Source of the DNA: Eubacterium plexicaudatum ASF492
GTDB lineage: Bacteria; Bacillota; Clostridia; Lachnospirales; Lachnospiraceae
Assembly (NCBI RefSeq): GCF_000364225.2
Contig: NZ_AQFT02000001.1
Span: 2,356,001 to 2,420,000 of the forward strand
Reading direction: 5' to 3'
DNA length: 64,000 nucleotides
A program made the position numbers and the translations under genes. This document shows, in pieces, positions 1-10,866 of this stretch (position 1 is its first letter; each line of letters begins with the position of its first letter). A model generated the notes under the pieces. That model saw only the letters and a program-made list of their open reading frames with translations, was not told the DNA's origin and did no database searches.

Positions 1-701
1 GTGTGATTATAGATTCCTTCCGCCCTGCATTCTTCTCCTGCTTCAATCGGAGGTAATCCGAGAATAACCGATGCCGTTTTCCATTTCGGAAGATCGCCGC
101 TTTCTTTCGGATTCCTGTATGTTTTTTCCGGCAATGAAAGCTCCAAACCTTTTTTCGTTACAATCGGTATCAAATCTTTTCGAATGCCGTGTAATACCAG
201 TCTTTTTCTTGTCTGCGGAACTCCATAATCCGCCGCATTCAGCACATCAAATACACATGCATACTCCGTTTCCATTAACGCAAGCGCTTCCGAAAAAACT
301 GTCCTTCCCTTTCCCTTCGACATGCCGGCTACGTTCTCCATAAGAATAAAATCCGGTTTCAGCTCCTTCATTAATCTTACGAACTCAAAAACCAACTGAT
401 TTCTTTTATCATCTTCGCCGCCTTTTCGAATTGCTGAAAAGCCCTGACACGGCGGACAGGCAACCAGCAGTAACCTGTCCTTTTCTGTCACACCGGAACT
501 TTCCCTTAACATATTTCCTGTGACATTCCTTATATCATCCGTTATTACCGAGATTCCTTTATTGTTCTTCCTATAAGTCTCTACCGCAACAGGATTGATT
601 TCCACCGCAGTTTTGACCCTGATGTTGGCTTTTTCCAGTCCACAGGTAGTTCCACCGCACCCACAAAACAAATCAATTGCATATAAATTTTTTTGTTTCA
701 T
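1..701 (-). CDS. DNA (cytosine-5) methyltransferase, N-terminal part (cut by window edge)
   Basis: About 233 residues of a C5 cytosine methyltransferase, which moves a methyl group from SAM to C5 of cytosine. Visible motifs in order: motif I DLFCGCGG (residues 10-17), catalytic motif IV PPCQGFS with Cys85, motif VI ENV (122-124) and motif VIII QTRKRLV (163-169). The target-recognition domain and C-terminus lie beyond the window edge. The ATG at 701 follows a weak AAAGG site. No restriction endonuclease is seen on this side, so it could be solitary or part of a restriction-modification pair outside the window. The family is certain; the specificity cannot be read. Confidence 0.93.
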   Translation of the reverse strand, partial: MKQKNLYAIDLFCGCGGTTCGLEKANIRVKTAVEINPVAVETYRKNNKGISVITDDIRNVTGNMLRESSGVTEKDRLLLVACPPCQGFSAIRKGGEDDKRNQLVFEFVRLMKELKPDFILMENVAGMSKGKGRTVFSEALALMETEYACVFDVLNAADYGVPQTRKRLVLHGIRKDLIPIVTKKGLELSLPEKTYRNPKESGDLPKWKTASVILGLPPIEAGEECRAEGIYNH

Positions 702-836
702 TAATCCTTTACCCTATCTTCAAATAGTAACATCTCTCCCATTGATTATGACATTTTACAGTATATCCTTTTTCAATGCTTTATTCAACACCTATTATTA
801 TAAATAGCAGGAAGCAAAGGATTTTTTCAAAATAAA

Positions 837-876
837 CACCGAAGCCGGGAACGTTTCCTGATTCCCGGCTTCGGTG
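837..876 (-). terminator. Rho-independent terminator of the GH78-GPH-GH3 unit
   Basis: A perfect 15-bp stem (837-851 with 862-876, arm CACCGAAGCCGGGAA) lies just after the GH3 stop codon. On the minus strand it is followed by a T-rich stretch. It closes the rhamnoside-utilisation transcript. Confidence 0.85.
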
Positions 877-891
877 TGCTGTTTTGAAATT

Positions 892-3341
892 TTACCCCAT
901 ATTACCCATTACCGCTTCCAGTTGCCCTATAGCAGACATATCACCATTTGCACATGCCACTGCTGCCTGCATCATTGCAAGCGATGTCATTCCTCCGCTC
1001 TGCTGCACAAGCCGTATTAACGGTGTACCAAACACAATATTTATCATAAAAACAAACTCCGATCCGTTCTCATCACCGCCACAATTTTTCAGCATTTCAT
1101 CTCTCATTCCATTCATAATCTGCTGTACAACCGGATTCTCTTTCATATCGTTCATGGTATTTAATAAGGTGTACGCTCCTGGTTTTTCAAGTTCGAAAGG
1201 CTTGATCTTTCGTCCGTAAAGCTTCTCAAAATCGGAGACCGAAGGCTTTCCTGACGGATGCACATACCACTTCGGTATCTCTTCATATCCTAAGGTATCC
1301 ACCGTTCCCTGCACCCTGATATCCTGCACCTGACAGATATTCGCGCTGGAGGTTCCCGCCTGAATCCGATACGTTCCTGTCAGCACCTCCCACTTCCCGG
1401 TACTGACATCATAATGCGCAAAAGATCTCCTGTTTAATGTAATTGTCACTACCTTTTCCTCTCCGGCTTCCAGATATACTTTGCAAAAACCTTTCAATTC
1501 CTTTTGTGCCTTAAAAATATCCGGTGTCCGGTCAGCCACATAGATCTGTACGACTTCGGCGCCTGCCCTGTTACCTGTATTTTTCACCCTGCAGCAAACA
1601 TCTAATTTGACATCCTGTTCCGACAGATTCCATACAAAATCTGCATCTGTAATACTTGCTCCTGATTTTACAGTCAAATCCGAAAGTACAAACTGTGTGT
1701 AACTTAATCCGTGTCCAAATGGAAACCGTACCGGAATTCCTGCCTTTCATAATAGCGATAGCCCACATAAATACTCTCCGCATATTCCACCTGTCTTGCA
1801 TTTATGCCAAATGTCTCCGATGAGGAACAGTCTTTGTATGAAACCGGGTATGTCTCCGCCAGCTTCCCGCTTGGATTTTCAACCCCATACAATAAATCGG
1901 CTCCGGCCTCACCGACTGCCTGTCCGCCCAGGAACAGATTCAGAACCGCCTTTGCGTCGTTCAGCCACGGCATTTCCACCGGACTACCTCCCATCAGCAC
2001 AACGACAACATTTGGATTCACCTTTGCAACCTCCCCGATCAGCTCGCAATGGCTGTCCGGCATCGCCATATGCTTTCTGTCATATCCTTCCGACTCATAA
2101 GCATCCGGAAGTCCCACGACGAGAACCGCCACATCCGCTTCTTTCGCCCCATCAACTGCCCGCTGCAGCTCAACGGCATTCTTTTCTCCGCTTAATTCGT
2201 AAGAAGGATAGTATGTAACATTTCCACCTGCCGCTTCCATTGCTGTTTTCAGATCGGAAAGCTTCGTCGGATTAATGTGCGACGAACCTGCCCCCTGATA
2301 GCGTACCGTTTCCGCCATAGCACCGCACAGGGCAATATGCGCTGTTTTCTTTAAAGGCAGTATTTCATTCTCATTTTTCAGTAATACCGCACACTCCGTT
2401 GCTATTTTTCTTGCAAGGTTATGGTGGGCCTCCACATCCAACGGATATCCGTCCGAAATGCCGATCCGTGTATCCCGCGCTTTCCATGCAAGCCGAATGA
2501 TCCGCTCCACACAGGCATCAATGTCGGACTCAGACAGCCTTCCTTCTTCCACTGCCTGTTTCACATTTTCATCGAACATGCCGCCGCTGCTTGGCATTTC
2601 CAGATCACAACCTGCCTGAAATGCCTTTATGCGATCATTCATTGCTCCCCAGTCCGTAACGACCAGTCCTTTAAACCCCCACTCATTGCGTAAAATATCG
2701 GTCAAAAGCATTTTACTGTCACTGGAAAAAGTCCCGTTTACTTTATTGTAGGAACACATCACGGTATTCGGCTGACTCTGCTTCACTGCCATCTCGAAAG
2801 CAGACAGATAAATTTCACGAAGCGCCCGCTCATCCACCATGCTGTCTCCCATCATGCGGTCCTGCTCCTGGTTGTTTGCCGCATAGTGCTTTAAGCTTGT
2901 TCCAACACCTTTGCTCTGCACACCCTGAATCCAGTTCGTGCCCATCACACCCGCCAGATAAGGATCCTCACTGAAATATTCAAAATTACGTCCGCAAAGA
3001 GGGTTGCGCTTCATACACACACCTGGCCCTAACACCACGTCCACACCAAAATGCAGTGACTCTTCGCCAATTGCCTCTCCCATCCTGCGCAGCAGTTGCG
3101 GATTCCACGATGATGCACTGGCACAAGCCGTTGGGAAACAGGTTGACTTTTCGCTTCGATTGATTCCCAAATGATCGGACTCACCTTTTTGTGTCCTAAG
3201 GCCATGCGGTCCGTCAGACATAAAGAAAGAAGGAATTCCATACTGTTCCATATGTTCCGTTTCCCAGAAGTTTGCGCCTGAGCAGAGCCTGATTTTATCT
3301 TCTAATGTCATTTTTGCAATGATTTCTTTCATTTCATTCAT
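892..3341 (-). CDS. Glycoside hydrolase family 3 beta-glucosidase (frameshifted)
   Basis: A cytoplasmic GH3 enzyme of about 816 residues with no signal peptide, expected to remove terminal beta-linked glucose (or a similar sugar) from imported glycosides. It has the N-terminal TIM barrel with catalytic Asp230 in VVTDW, the KHYAANNQEQ and NFEYFSEDPYLAG motifs, the second alpha/beta domain, and a C-terminal fibronectin III-like domain. The frame breaks near 1745. Adding one A to a run of three A on the coding strand restores the conserved passage AGIPVRFPFGHGLSY. Its ATG directly follows the transporter stop (TAGATG), so the two are translationally coupled. The substrate is inferred from context. 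Confidence 0.9.
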
Positions 3342-4742
3342 CTACCGATCCCCCCTCTTTTCCAATTCCTCTCTGATCTCAGGCAACTTTGTCTCCAGAT
3401 CAAATTTTATCGCACAGATAAACATACCCAGAAACAATATCAACGGAATATAAATATTAAATGCATATATTGCCTGTTTTGTTGCCGTTGATGCAACAGC
3501 CGCCGTTGCGTCATAATGTGCAATTGCAAGACACCAGCCAATTACCGACACACCGAGACCGTTTCCAACTTTGCCTCCAAATCCTACCGCACTCTGAGAA
3601 GATGCCACCATTCTGTTTCCATATTTGTATGCATTGTAGTCAATCGCCATAGCAGTTGTGACGCCCAGCAGGCACATCATCGGAATGTTTGCAAACGAAC
3701 TCACACATCCCAGAATCGTATTATACCAAAAATGCGTCGGATTCAACAGTCTCAGTGCAGTAGCAGCCATGCCCAGGAAAAAGCATGCGCGCAGCGTTTT
3801 TACAACGCCTAATTTTTTGTTCATCGGACCAACGAGTATAAATCCCAGTATCGTCGGTATCATACCCACCGCTCCGAGAATTGCCACAAGATTATCGTCT
3901 CCATAAATCCACTTACAGTAATAGGTGCCTGAGGAATTAGCCAGACCATAGGTAACATTGGACAGCAATCCCATAATCAGCGCCAGAACCCAGTATTTAT
4001 TCCCAAAAAGTTTTGCGACTGCCTCACCCAACGGAACAGCCTCATCAAATTCCTGTTTCTTTGGCAAAACTTCCGCAGCAGTATCGGCAGTTGCGGTTTC
4101 CCTGCTTTTCTTATAGCACAACAGCAGACAGAGCAAGGAGATCAGCGCCACGATTGCCGCAAATTTTATCCATGCACTTTGCGTTCCGCCAAGAGCATTT
4201 GTAACCGGAATTACTGCCAGTACAATTGCCATTCCCGGAACATAGCCTGCCAACGCACGATATACGCCCATCTTGCCGCGTTCCTCGGAACTATTTGTCC
4301 GCACTACCAGTAAAGATGCATAAGGAATTGCAATTGCAGTGTAGATTACGGATGTCATCAATAAATTTGTAACCAGCATGTAAGCAATCTGCAGTGTAGA
4401 ATTTCCCTGCGGAACGGTAAACAGCATCAGCAATAATACTGCCGCAGGTAGGGACATTTTTAATATCCATGGTCGGTAACGTTCCTTTCCCGGCTTTGTA
4501 TGATCTACTATATTTCCCATAATAATGTCTGTAAATGCGTCAACAATCTTTGTTATCATAAACACGGTCGCCACCATAGCTGCTGCAAGACCTGCCTTAT
4601 CCGTATAAAAATACGTCAGCTGCCCTACCATGCCGTTGATTGCATTCAACGCAAACTGCCCCATGGCATCTCCAAAATAATCACTTCCCCGCATTACTTT
4701 CTGAATTCCGAACCGGTCTTTTCCTAATGGTTTTCCTGACAT
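3342..4742 (-). CDS. GPH (MelB/UidB-like) sugar:cation symporter
   Basis: An intact 466-residue membrane protein of the glycoside-pentoside-hexuronide family, with about 12 hydrophobic segments. The family signature is present after the second helix: DAFTDIIMGNIVDHTKPG followed by RPW. Such carriers import glycosides with Na+ or H+. It lies between a GH78 rhamnosidase and a GH3 glucosidase, so a rhamnose-containing glycoside (for example a flavonoid disaccharide) is a likely cargo. The start is supported by a strong GGAGGG site upstream of ATG 4742. Confidence 0.92.
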   Translation of the reverse strand: MSGKPLGKDRFGIQKVMRGSDYFGDAMGQFALNAINGMVGQLTYFYTDKAGLAAAMVATVFMITKIVDAFTDIIMGNIVDHTKPGKERYRPWILKMSLPAAVLLLMLFTVPQGNSTLQIAYMLVTNLLMTSVIYTAIAIPYASLLVVRTNSSEERGKMGVYRALAGYVPGMAIVLAVIPVTNALGGTQSAWIKFAAIVALISLLCLLLCYKKSRETATADTAAEVLPKKQEFDEAVPLGEAVAKLFGNKYWVLALIMGLLSNVTYGLANSSGTYYCKWIYGDDNLVAILGAVGMIPTILGFILVGPMNKKLGVVKTLRACFFLGMAATALRLLNPTHFWYNTILGCVSSFANIPMMCLLGVTTAMAIDYNAYKYGNRMVASSQSAVGFGGKVGNGLGVSVIGWCLAIAHYDATAAVASTATKQAIYAFNIYIPLILFLGMFICAIKFDLETKLPEIREELEKRGDR

Positions 4743-4767
4743 TTTCTTTCTCCCTCCTGTCTGATTT

Positions 4768-7505
4768 TTATTGAACTTGCCTGTTCAGTTCCGCTATCAC
4801 GGTCTGAAATACCTCGACACCCTCCGGTGGCATGACTGCTGTCAGCTCACTGATCGTCATACCATAGGCAAAGCTTATCATCGGACCGTCCAGCATCCCA
4901 GGCACATATTGCTGAAACAGCTCCACCGCCAAAGGCTCTTCGATCAGTGCGCCGAGTGTGGTGTCCATGGTGAATTTGTCCTGTTCCAGCTTTGTATTCG
5001 TTCCATATTCGTAATGCCAGGAACCGGAACCAACTTTTACGACCCCATCCTTTTCCGGAAGAAAAATCTCTGCCGTCGTATTCGGCGGAATCGTCACGTC
5101 CACTGTGATTTTCCATCTTTACAGCTCCATGCGCTGCGAATCACACCGTAGACCGAATCAAACGAGGCATCCACATCCGTAATTCCCTTGATGAATCTTG
5201 GACGGATTCGGATTTCTTTATATCCGGGTTTGACCGGATTGATACCCGCAAGCTTCTCGTACATCCAGTCACCAATGGAACCATACGCATAATGGTTCAA
5301 ACTGTTCATGCCCGATTCGTCAAAGCTGCCATCCGGCATAATGGAATTCCAGCGCTCCCAGATAGTAGTCGCTCCCTTTTTCACCGCATACAGCCATGAC
5401 GGATAGTCCTCTTTGAGGAAAATAGTTCCTGCAAGCTCGTGCATGCCATTTTCCGACAACACATGGCACAGATAAGGTGTCCCCACAAAACCGGTTGAAA
5501 GATGGTTCTTGTGGTTTGCAATGTTCGTCTCCAGCGATTTTGCTATCCGCTCCCGGTATTTTTCCTGCGCCAGTCCAAAGTGCAGTGCCAGCACGCATCC
5601 CGTCTGTGTCTCACTCACAATCCTGCCCGTACGCGTAATGTATTCCTCATCAAACAGTTTTTTAATCTTCTGATAAAGGCCTGCGTACTTCTTTGCATCT
5701 TCATCGTAACCAAGCGTCTCCGCTGTCCGACGCACAATATCCGTAGAATAAGCATAATAAGCATTTGCAACCAGATACCTGTCTGTCGCACCTGTGCGGT
5801 CCGCGCTCTCCTCTTTGTCCAACGCAAGCCAGTCCCCATACTGATAACCGGTCTGCCACAGACCGTTTTCACTGCAATGGTTCGTGATGTAGTCCACGTA
5901 TCCCTTCATGCTCTCGTACTGTTCCTCAAGCACCCTTGTATCTCCATACACCTGGTAAACAGTCCACGGAATCACCGTCGCCGCATCGCTCCATGCCGCT
6001 GCCGCCTCCTGATTCGAAAGAATATTAGGAACCACATGAGGCGGTCCGAACGCTTCGGTCTGCTCACTCTTTAGATCCTGCAGCCACTTGGCGAAAAACA
6101 ACGCCGACTCCATGTTGTAGGAAGCTGTCCGGCAAAACACCTGTGCATCCCCTGTCCAGCCAAGCCGCTCATCACGCTGCGGACAGTCCGTTGGAATATC
6201 CAGAAAATTACTTCGCTGCCCCCATTGAATATTATGCTGTAACCGGTTGACCATTTCGTTGGAGCAGACAAAGCTTCCGGTCTGACGCATGTCCGTATGC
6301 AGCGTACACGCCATAAAATCAGCCGGACTCACCTCATCCAACCCTTCCACACAAATATAGCGGAATCCATGAAAGGTAAAATGTGGTAAAAAAGTCTGCT
6401 TTGTGCCGTCGCAGATATAGGTATCCACAGATTTTGCCTGCCTTAGTGTCTCCGGATAAAAATTTCCATCCTTATCCAGCGTTTCCGCGTGGCGTATGAC
6501 AATTTTCTGCCCTGGCTTACCCTGTACCGTTACCTCTACGAATCCTGCCATGTTCTGCCCAAAATCCAGAATCTTTTCTCCGTTCTCAGACACAATCAGC
6601 TCCTTCGCCGGCGTACGTCTCGTAATTCTTACCGGCTCACACTCCTGTGCCGTGATATTTTTCACAGGATAAGTAAACGGCAGCACGGCAACCGGTTCAC
6701 TGTCCGCAAATGTACTGTCTATGGTCTCCCCCATATAAATTTCGCTGTACCTGACAGAACCGGTTTTAACCTGCCAGCTGCGGTCCGTGACAATCACTTC
6801 CTTAGAACCATCTTCATAAATAACATGAAGTTCCGCAAGCACAGCCACCTGCTCCCCATAATGATTTGGTGTACAGGTAAACCCCAAAATACCCTTATAC
6901 CAGCCATTTCCTACCATGATTTCCAGCGTGTGCCTGTGCCCTTTCTTTAGCATCTCCGTCACATCATAAGTCTGGTACTGAAGGCGTTTTCTGTAATTCG
7001 TCCATCCCGGTGCAAAGAATGCATTCCCTACTTTTTCCCCGTCAAGCTTAATCTCATAGACACCCAGCGCCGTAGCATAAATACGCACCCGCTTTACTGC
7101 TTTTTTCAAAGATATGGTCCGCATGAATATCGGACAGGCCGTATTCTCCTTTTCAAACGGATGCGTAATCCACTCCGCCTGAAAGCCGGTTCCCGTCAGC
7201 AATCCCATCTCAAAACTGTCTTCTGCCTCCGCCATCTCTCCATGGTTGTCCCACACGGTCACATAACACACATAACGTTGTTCCGCCTGCAATGGCGCCC
7301 CCGCATACTCCACAAGCACCGACCGGTCGGACTGGCAGCGACCGGTATCCCAGACCCTCTCTCCTTCTGACACAACCTGAATCCGATAGGCTGTCTGCAT
7401 GGTATCTGTGCGGTCAGACACGATTTTCCATGAAAAACGCGGCCTTGTAATATCCAGACCTATCGCATTTTTACGATATTCCGTACGCAAATCAGCTATT
7501 TGCAT
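4768..7505 (-). CDS. Alpha-L-rhamnosidase, GH78 (frameshifted near the C-terminus)
   Basis: About 912 residues. The N-terminal beta domains are followed by the catalytic (alpha/alpha)6 barrel with the GH78 signature DIPTDCPQRDERLGWTGD near residue 435, the later SLNHYAYGSIGDWMYEKLAGI-type passage, and a C-terminal beta domain. It hydrolyses terminal alpha-L-rhamnose from glycosides or pectic fragments. No signal peptide is visible, so it acts inside the cell after import. The frame breaks at about 5111-5115; one extra A in a run of four restores GKITVDVTIPPNTTAEIFLP. The true start is ATG 7505, eight bases after GGAGGAG, rather than the upstream in-frame codon. First gene of the unit with the transporter and GH3. 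Confidence 0.92.
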
Positions 7506-7586
7506 AAAAACTTCTCCTCCTCTTTTGCACATTTGTTTTTGATTCTGTTTTTGATGAATCTATTGTACTTTTAACGAGATGAGATG

Positions 7587-7672
7587 TATTGTAATTATGT
7601 GCTTTTAATTATAAATTCGTGCGATCATTTATCCTGATTTTTATATTGTAATTTTGTGTATTTTATTATAAA
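7587..7672. promoter_or_regulatory. Direct repeats between GH78 and AraC genes (candidate AraC operators)
   Basis: Two similar 29-bp sequences lie in the divergent intergenic region at 7587-7615 and 7644-7672. Both start TATTGTAATT and end with ATTATAAA, and they are spaced 57 bp start to start. A weaker TATTGTA copy is at 7561. AraC-family proteins commonly bind such direct repeats. Assigning them to the neighbouring regulator is inference. Confidence 0.5.
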
Positions 7673-7734
7673 GTTATTGCAGACGCCGATTGCAGTCTCA
7701 GATGCCCTGAGACGCGTATCAACAGGAGGATATT

Positions 7735-8915
7735 ATGGATTCTATTTATTCATTCTGCAAGACACTGTACAACTGTATCTATCTGCCAATCCACTATTAT
7801 AAGGACGAACAGCTGCAGCTGGTACTGCCTGACAACGACTACCCTTTTGACCTCGCCGCACCACATCTGTCAGAGCTTGTTTCCAAGAATCGGACAGTCT
7901 CCTACCTTGTCACAAAAGAATTTCATTATATTGGCCTTGTACAAAACAAAAAAACAGGACAGATGATTTTAATCGGTCCTGTAATCAGTATGTTCCCATC
8001 CCGGACATCTGTCAGAAATATCCTGAAGGAATATTTTATTTCATTGGATCATAAAGAACAGCTGATGGAGTTTTTTCAGTTTGTACCGCTCTATTCTTTT
8101 GACCGGTTCTGTCACTTTCTCGGTTTGTTTTATCATGAATTATTTGATGACTGCATTGATATGAATGCTTATCTGAACGCATACACCGATATGGAAAACC
8201 TTTCCATAGCTTCCCTGCACACTGCAAAAAGCTATCATTCCAAAGAAATGGGACTGCTTCATAATACCTATCATTATGAAATGTCCTATTTGAACTATAT
8301 ACGCAATGGAAATGTTGACGGTCTGAAAAAATTTTTTCTAACGCTTTCTCTCCGCAGGCAGGGCAGATTGCAGACACTCCTCTGCGACAGGCAAAAAATA
8401 TCCATATTGTCGTCGTTACGATGGCAACCCGGTATGCGATTGAAGGAGGACTCGACATTGAATCGGCTTATCAGCTCAGCGACATCTATATTCAGGAAAG
8501 TGAAAAACTGCAGAACACAAAAGACCTCTATCATTTGCAGTATAACATGCTGTTGGATTTTGCGCGCCGTGTGGCACAGGCACAGATTCCCCACGACATT
8601 ACTTCCGATATTTACAAAAGCATCCAGTATATCAAGCAGCATACCAACCATGCCATTTCTACTTCGGACGTAGCAACCTATGTCGGAAAAAGCCGTTCTT
8701 ACCTGTCACGCTGTTTTAAGAAAGAACTTGGATTTGAAATGCGTGAATTTATTATGCGCTGCAAACTGGAAGAAGCAAAATCCCTGCTGACTTACACAAC
8801 CAAATCGCTCAGTGAGATCAGCAGCTATCTCTGTTTTTCCAGCCAGGCATATTTTCAGAACGTATTTAAAAAGAAATACGGAATCACTCCAAATGAATAT
8901 CGAAAGCAATTGTAA
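7735..8915 (+). CDS. AraC-family transcriptional regulator (frameshifted)
   Basis: About 394 residues once repaired. The N-terminal ~270 residues form a sensory region without obvious homology in the text. The last ~100 residues carry the two helix-turn-helix units of AraC regulators (SDVATYVGKSRSYLSRCFKKEL, then SLSEISSYLCFSSQAYFQNVFKKKYGITPNEYR, both typical). The break lies in the A6/T6 stretch 8326-8337; one added base joins KKFF to SNAFSPQAGQIAD and on to the HTH half. AGGAGG precedes ATG 7735. It is divergent from the GH78 gene and most likely activates that unit in response to a rhamnoside signal. Confidence 0.88.
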
Positions 8916-8965
8916 GTCACACTCCCTATACAAATAAATTTTCTATTCGGCTCTTGCTTTTTCAC

Positions 8966-9009
8966 TTACAAAGTGTTAAGATGTTTTCACACCTACAAAA
9001 TGTTGAGAT
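8966..9009 (+). promoter_or_regulatory. Direct repeats upstream of blaI-like gene (candidate operator)
   Basis: TTACAAAGTGTTAAGAT (8966-8982) and CTACAAAATGTTGAGAT (8993-9009) are close copies 27 bp apart, just before the GGAGG of the BlaI-type gene. BlaI/MecI repressors bind TACA/TGTA-type sites and autoregulate, so these are probable operators. Confidence 0.45.
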
Positions 9010-9023
9010 AAAAGGAGGACAAT

Positions 9024-9398
9024 ATGGCCCGGCAAATTTCCGAATCCGAATTGGTACTAATGAAAATCATCTGGAAACAGGGCGGAGCAGCTTTATACTC
9101 CATCATTATGGAAGAATTGGAAAAAGATAAAAACGAATGGAAGAACAATACCGTACTTACTCTGCTCTCCCGACTGGTAGATAAAAAGTTCCTGAAAGTA
9201 AAAAAAATCGGCAGACGAAATGAATACGTTGCTGTGGTAACGGAAGCAGAATACCAGACCATGCAGACCCACAGCTTTCTTGATAAAGTCTATGGCGGAA
9301 ATGTAAAAAATCTGGTATCCACATTGTTGCGGCAGGATATTCTTTCGGCAGACGAACTGAAAGAAATCGAAACATTCTGGAAAAAAGAAACCGAATAA
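9024..9398 (+). CDS. BlaI/MecI-family winged-helix repressor
   Basis: An intact 124-residue protein with the BlaI/MecI fold: N-terminal winged helix (ISESELVLMKIIWKQGG, then TVLTLLSRLVDKKFLKVKKIG with the wing RRNEY) and a short C-terminal dimerisation helix (SADELKEIETFWKK). In classic systems it is cleaved or inactivated by the membrane sensor protease BlaR1/MecR1 encoded next door. No M56 peptidase follows here. The next plus-strand ATG opens only a short unrelated frame, so the partner is missing or elsewhere. AGGAGG lies upstream of the ATG. Confidence 0.9.
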   Translation: MARQISESELVLMKIIWKQGGAALYSIIMEELEKDKNEWKNNTVLTLLSRLVDKKFLKVKKIGRRNEYVAVVTEAEYQTMQTHSFLDKVYGGNVKNLVSTLLRQDILSADELKEIETFWKKETE

Positions 9399-9483
9399 AT
9401 TTGTTATGCTATCCTATCCGATGATACGTCTGCCTGTTTTTGATTCGATCGGTACGAGCGCCGGTTCGCACCGATCGTCTTCT

Positions 9484-9797
9484 TCACTCTGCCCGCTGTC
9501 TGATCTTCCACAGCAAACAAATGATACTGACCCCTGTTAAAATATGGCCGATTCCTGCAATGCCTGAAACAGATGCATCCTGCCCTCTGCTTAGTTGCGT
9601 TCCCCATACCTGTATCAAACCTCGTACCAGAAAAGCAGCGCCGGAAATGTTAAGACCAAGTTGATAGACTATTAATATCTTTCCGGTATTATGATCTGAA
9701 AAATGGCAATAACCGCATAAATCAATGCCAGATTTGCATATCGCTTCGCTATTTTCATTTCTTCTGTTTCTCCTTCCGTGTTTGTTATCTGAAACAT
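9484..9797 (-). CDS. Small membrane protein of unknown function (frameshifted)
   Basis: After adding one base to the A5 run at 9699-9703, a single frame reads MFQITNTEGETEEMKIAKRY and then two hydrophobic stretches (LALIYAVIAIF and GIGHILTGVSIICLLW). The total is about 104 residues from ATG 9797, or 91 from ATG 9758. Both starts have plausible upstream purines (GGGGAAA and GGAGAAAC). The family is not recognised. It sits between the BlaI-type gene and the tRNA on the opposite strand from blaI. Confidence 0.5.
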
Positions 9798-9970
9798 ACG
9801 CAAAATATTTCCCCGTCCTGATAACCAGGGTGCATACCCAAAGGGGCACGCTGTAGCGGGCTATGTAACCTGAATTTGGCGCAAATATCATGCTAAATGG
9901 AGGATGCAGATCGCAGGAATGATATGATTCAGGACGGTGCAGATGAATTGAGCCTATTAGATAAAAAAAT

Positions 9971-10002
9971 GACGAGTGTCCGGTGTTCAACGAGCACTCG
10001 TC
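9971..10002 (-). terminator. Terminator after tRNA-Ala
   Basis: GACGAGTG (9971-9978) pairs with CACTCGTC (9995-10002). On the minus strand the stem is followed by a run of T. It lies immediately downstream of the tRNA 3' end. Confidence 0.85.
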
Positions 10003-10006
10003 AATA

Positions 10007-10079
10007 TGGAGCATACGGGAATCGAACCCGTGGCCTTAACAATGCGAATGTTACGCGCTCCCAACTGCGCTAATGCCCC
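10007..10079 (-). tRNA. tRNA-Ala (anticodon CGC)
   Basis: A 73-nt cloverleaf on the minus strand. The acceptor GGGGCAT pairs with ATGCTCC, the D-arm stem is GCGC/GCGC, and the anticodon stem TAACA/TGTTA holds loop TTCGCAT (anticodon CGC, reading GCG). The T-arm ACGGG/CCCGT holds loop TTCGATT. The discriminator is A and no CCA is encoded. Variable-region details were read by eye. No integrase or attachment-site repeat was seen beside it. Confidence 0.92.
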
Positions 10080-10246
10080 TTTACAGTTAAGTATAACACA
10101 GCCAGCACATTTTTCCAATACCTATTTTACTTTTTTCATTAAATCAAATTTCCCACAATCCGCATCACAGCTCTAAAATAAGGACGCCCAAACAGATTCG
10201 GATGATTCAAAAGATGATAAAAGTACAAATTATTAGTTTTCTTCTA

Positions 10247-10822
10247 TCAGCAGCCGCCAGGGCCATTCGTAAGGCTGTTCAGTTTTTTTACGATTTCGCA
10301 GAAATCTTCTTTTATCAGCTCGTATTTCAGAGGATCCCGTAAGACTGCCGAAGGATGATACGTCGCCGTCAGCGCACAGTTTTTCCGACAGGTCCATGTG
10401 CCGTGCTGTCTGGTAATTTTAAAGTCCGGTGAAATAATACGCTGCGCGGCGATACGCCCAAGGCAGACGATGATCTTTGGTTTAAGCAAAAACGTCTCGT
10501 ATTTCAGATATGGAAAACATGCCTTTTTTTCCGCTTCTTTTGGATCCCGGTTGTCCGGAGGATGACATTTTATAATGTTTGTAATGTAAATATCTTCCCT
10601 GCGCAGTCCGCAATCCTGCAATAACTGATCCAGCAGCTCTCCGGAACGCCCGACAAACGGCATTCCCTGCTGATCCTCCTGTTCTCCGGGCGCTTCGGCG
10701 ATCAGCATCAAAGCCGCCTGATGATCTCCGCGCCCCATCACCGGCCGGCGTCTGGTCGCATGCAGCGGACAACAGGTACAGCCGGCAACATGCTGCTCAA
10801 TCTCTTCCCATGTTTCCTTCAT
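10247..10822 (-). CDS. Uracil-DNA glycosylase, family 4 (Fe-S)
   Basis: An intact 191-residue enzyme that excises uracil from DNA for base-excision repair. Features: Cys pair at residues 15 and 18, the catalytic-region motif AEAPGEQEDQQGMPFVGRSG, further cysteines in TNIIKCHPPDNRDP and KKACFPYL that complete the [4Fe-4S] site, and the C-terminal motif TYHPSAVLRDP. The length matches family 4. It is flanked by the tRNA and a glycosyltransferase and appears to be a housekeeping gene outside the mobile region. Confidence 0.93.
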   Translation of the reverse strand: MKETWEEIEQHVAGCTCCPLHATRRRPVMGRGDHQAALMLIAEAPGEQEDQQGMPFVGRSGELLDQLLQDCGLRREDIYITNIIKCHPPDNRDPKEAEKKACFPYLKYETFLLKPKIIVCLGRIAAQRIISPDFKITRQHGTWTCRKNCALTATYHPSAVLRDPLKYELIKEDFCEIVKKLNSLTNGPGGC

Positions 10823-10866
10823 AAATTTACCATACTTCCCTTCTTCTGCTATGGAGAGTCCGCAAC

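Noticed and set aside
9440-9664. 74-residue plus-strand open frame after blaI, as a possible BlaR1 start
   Set aside because: It has no M56 peptidase motif or membrane pattern, and it is antisense to a better-supported small membrane gene.
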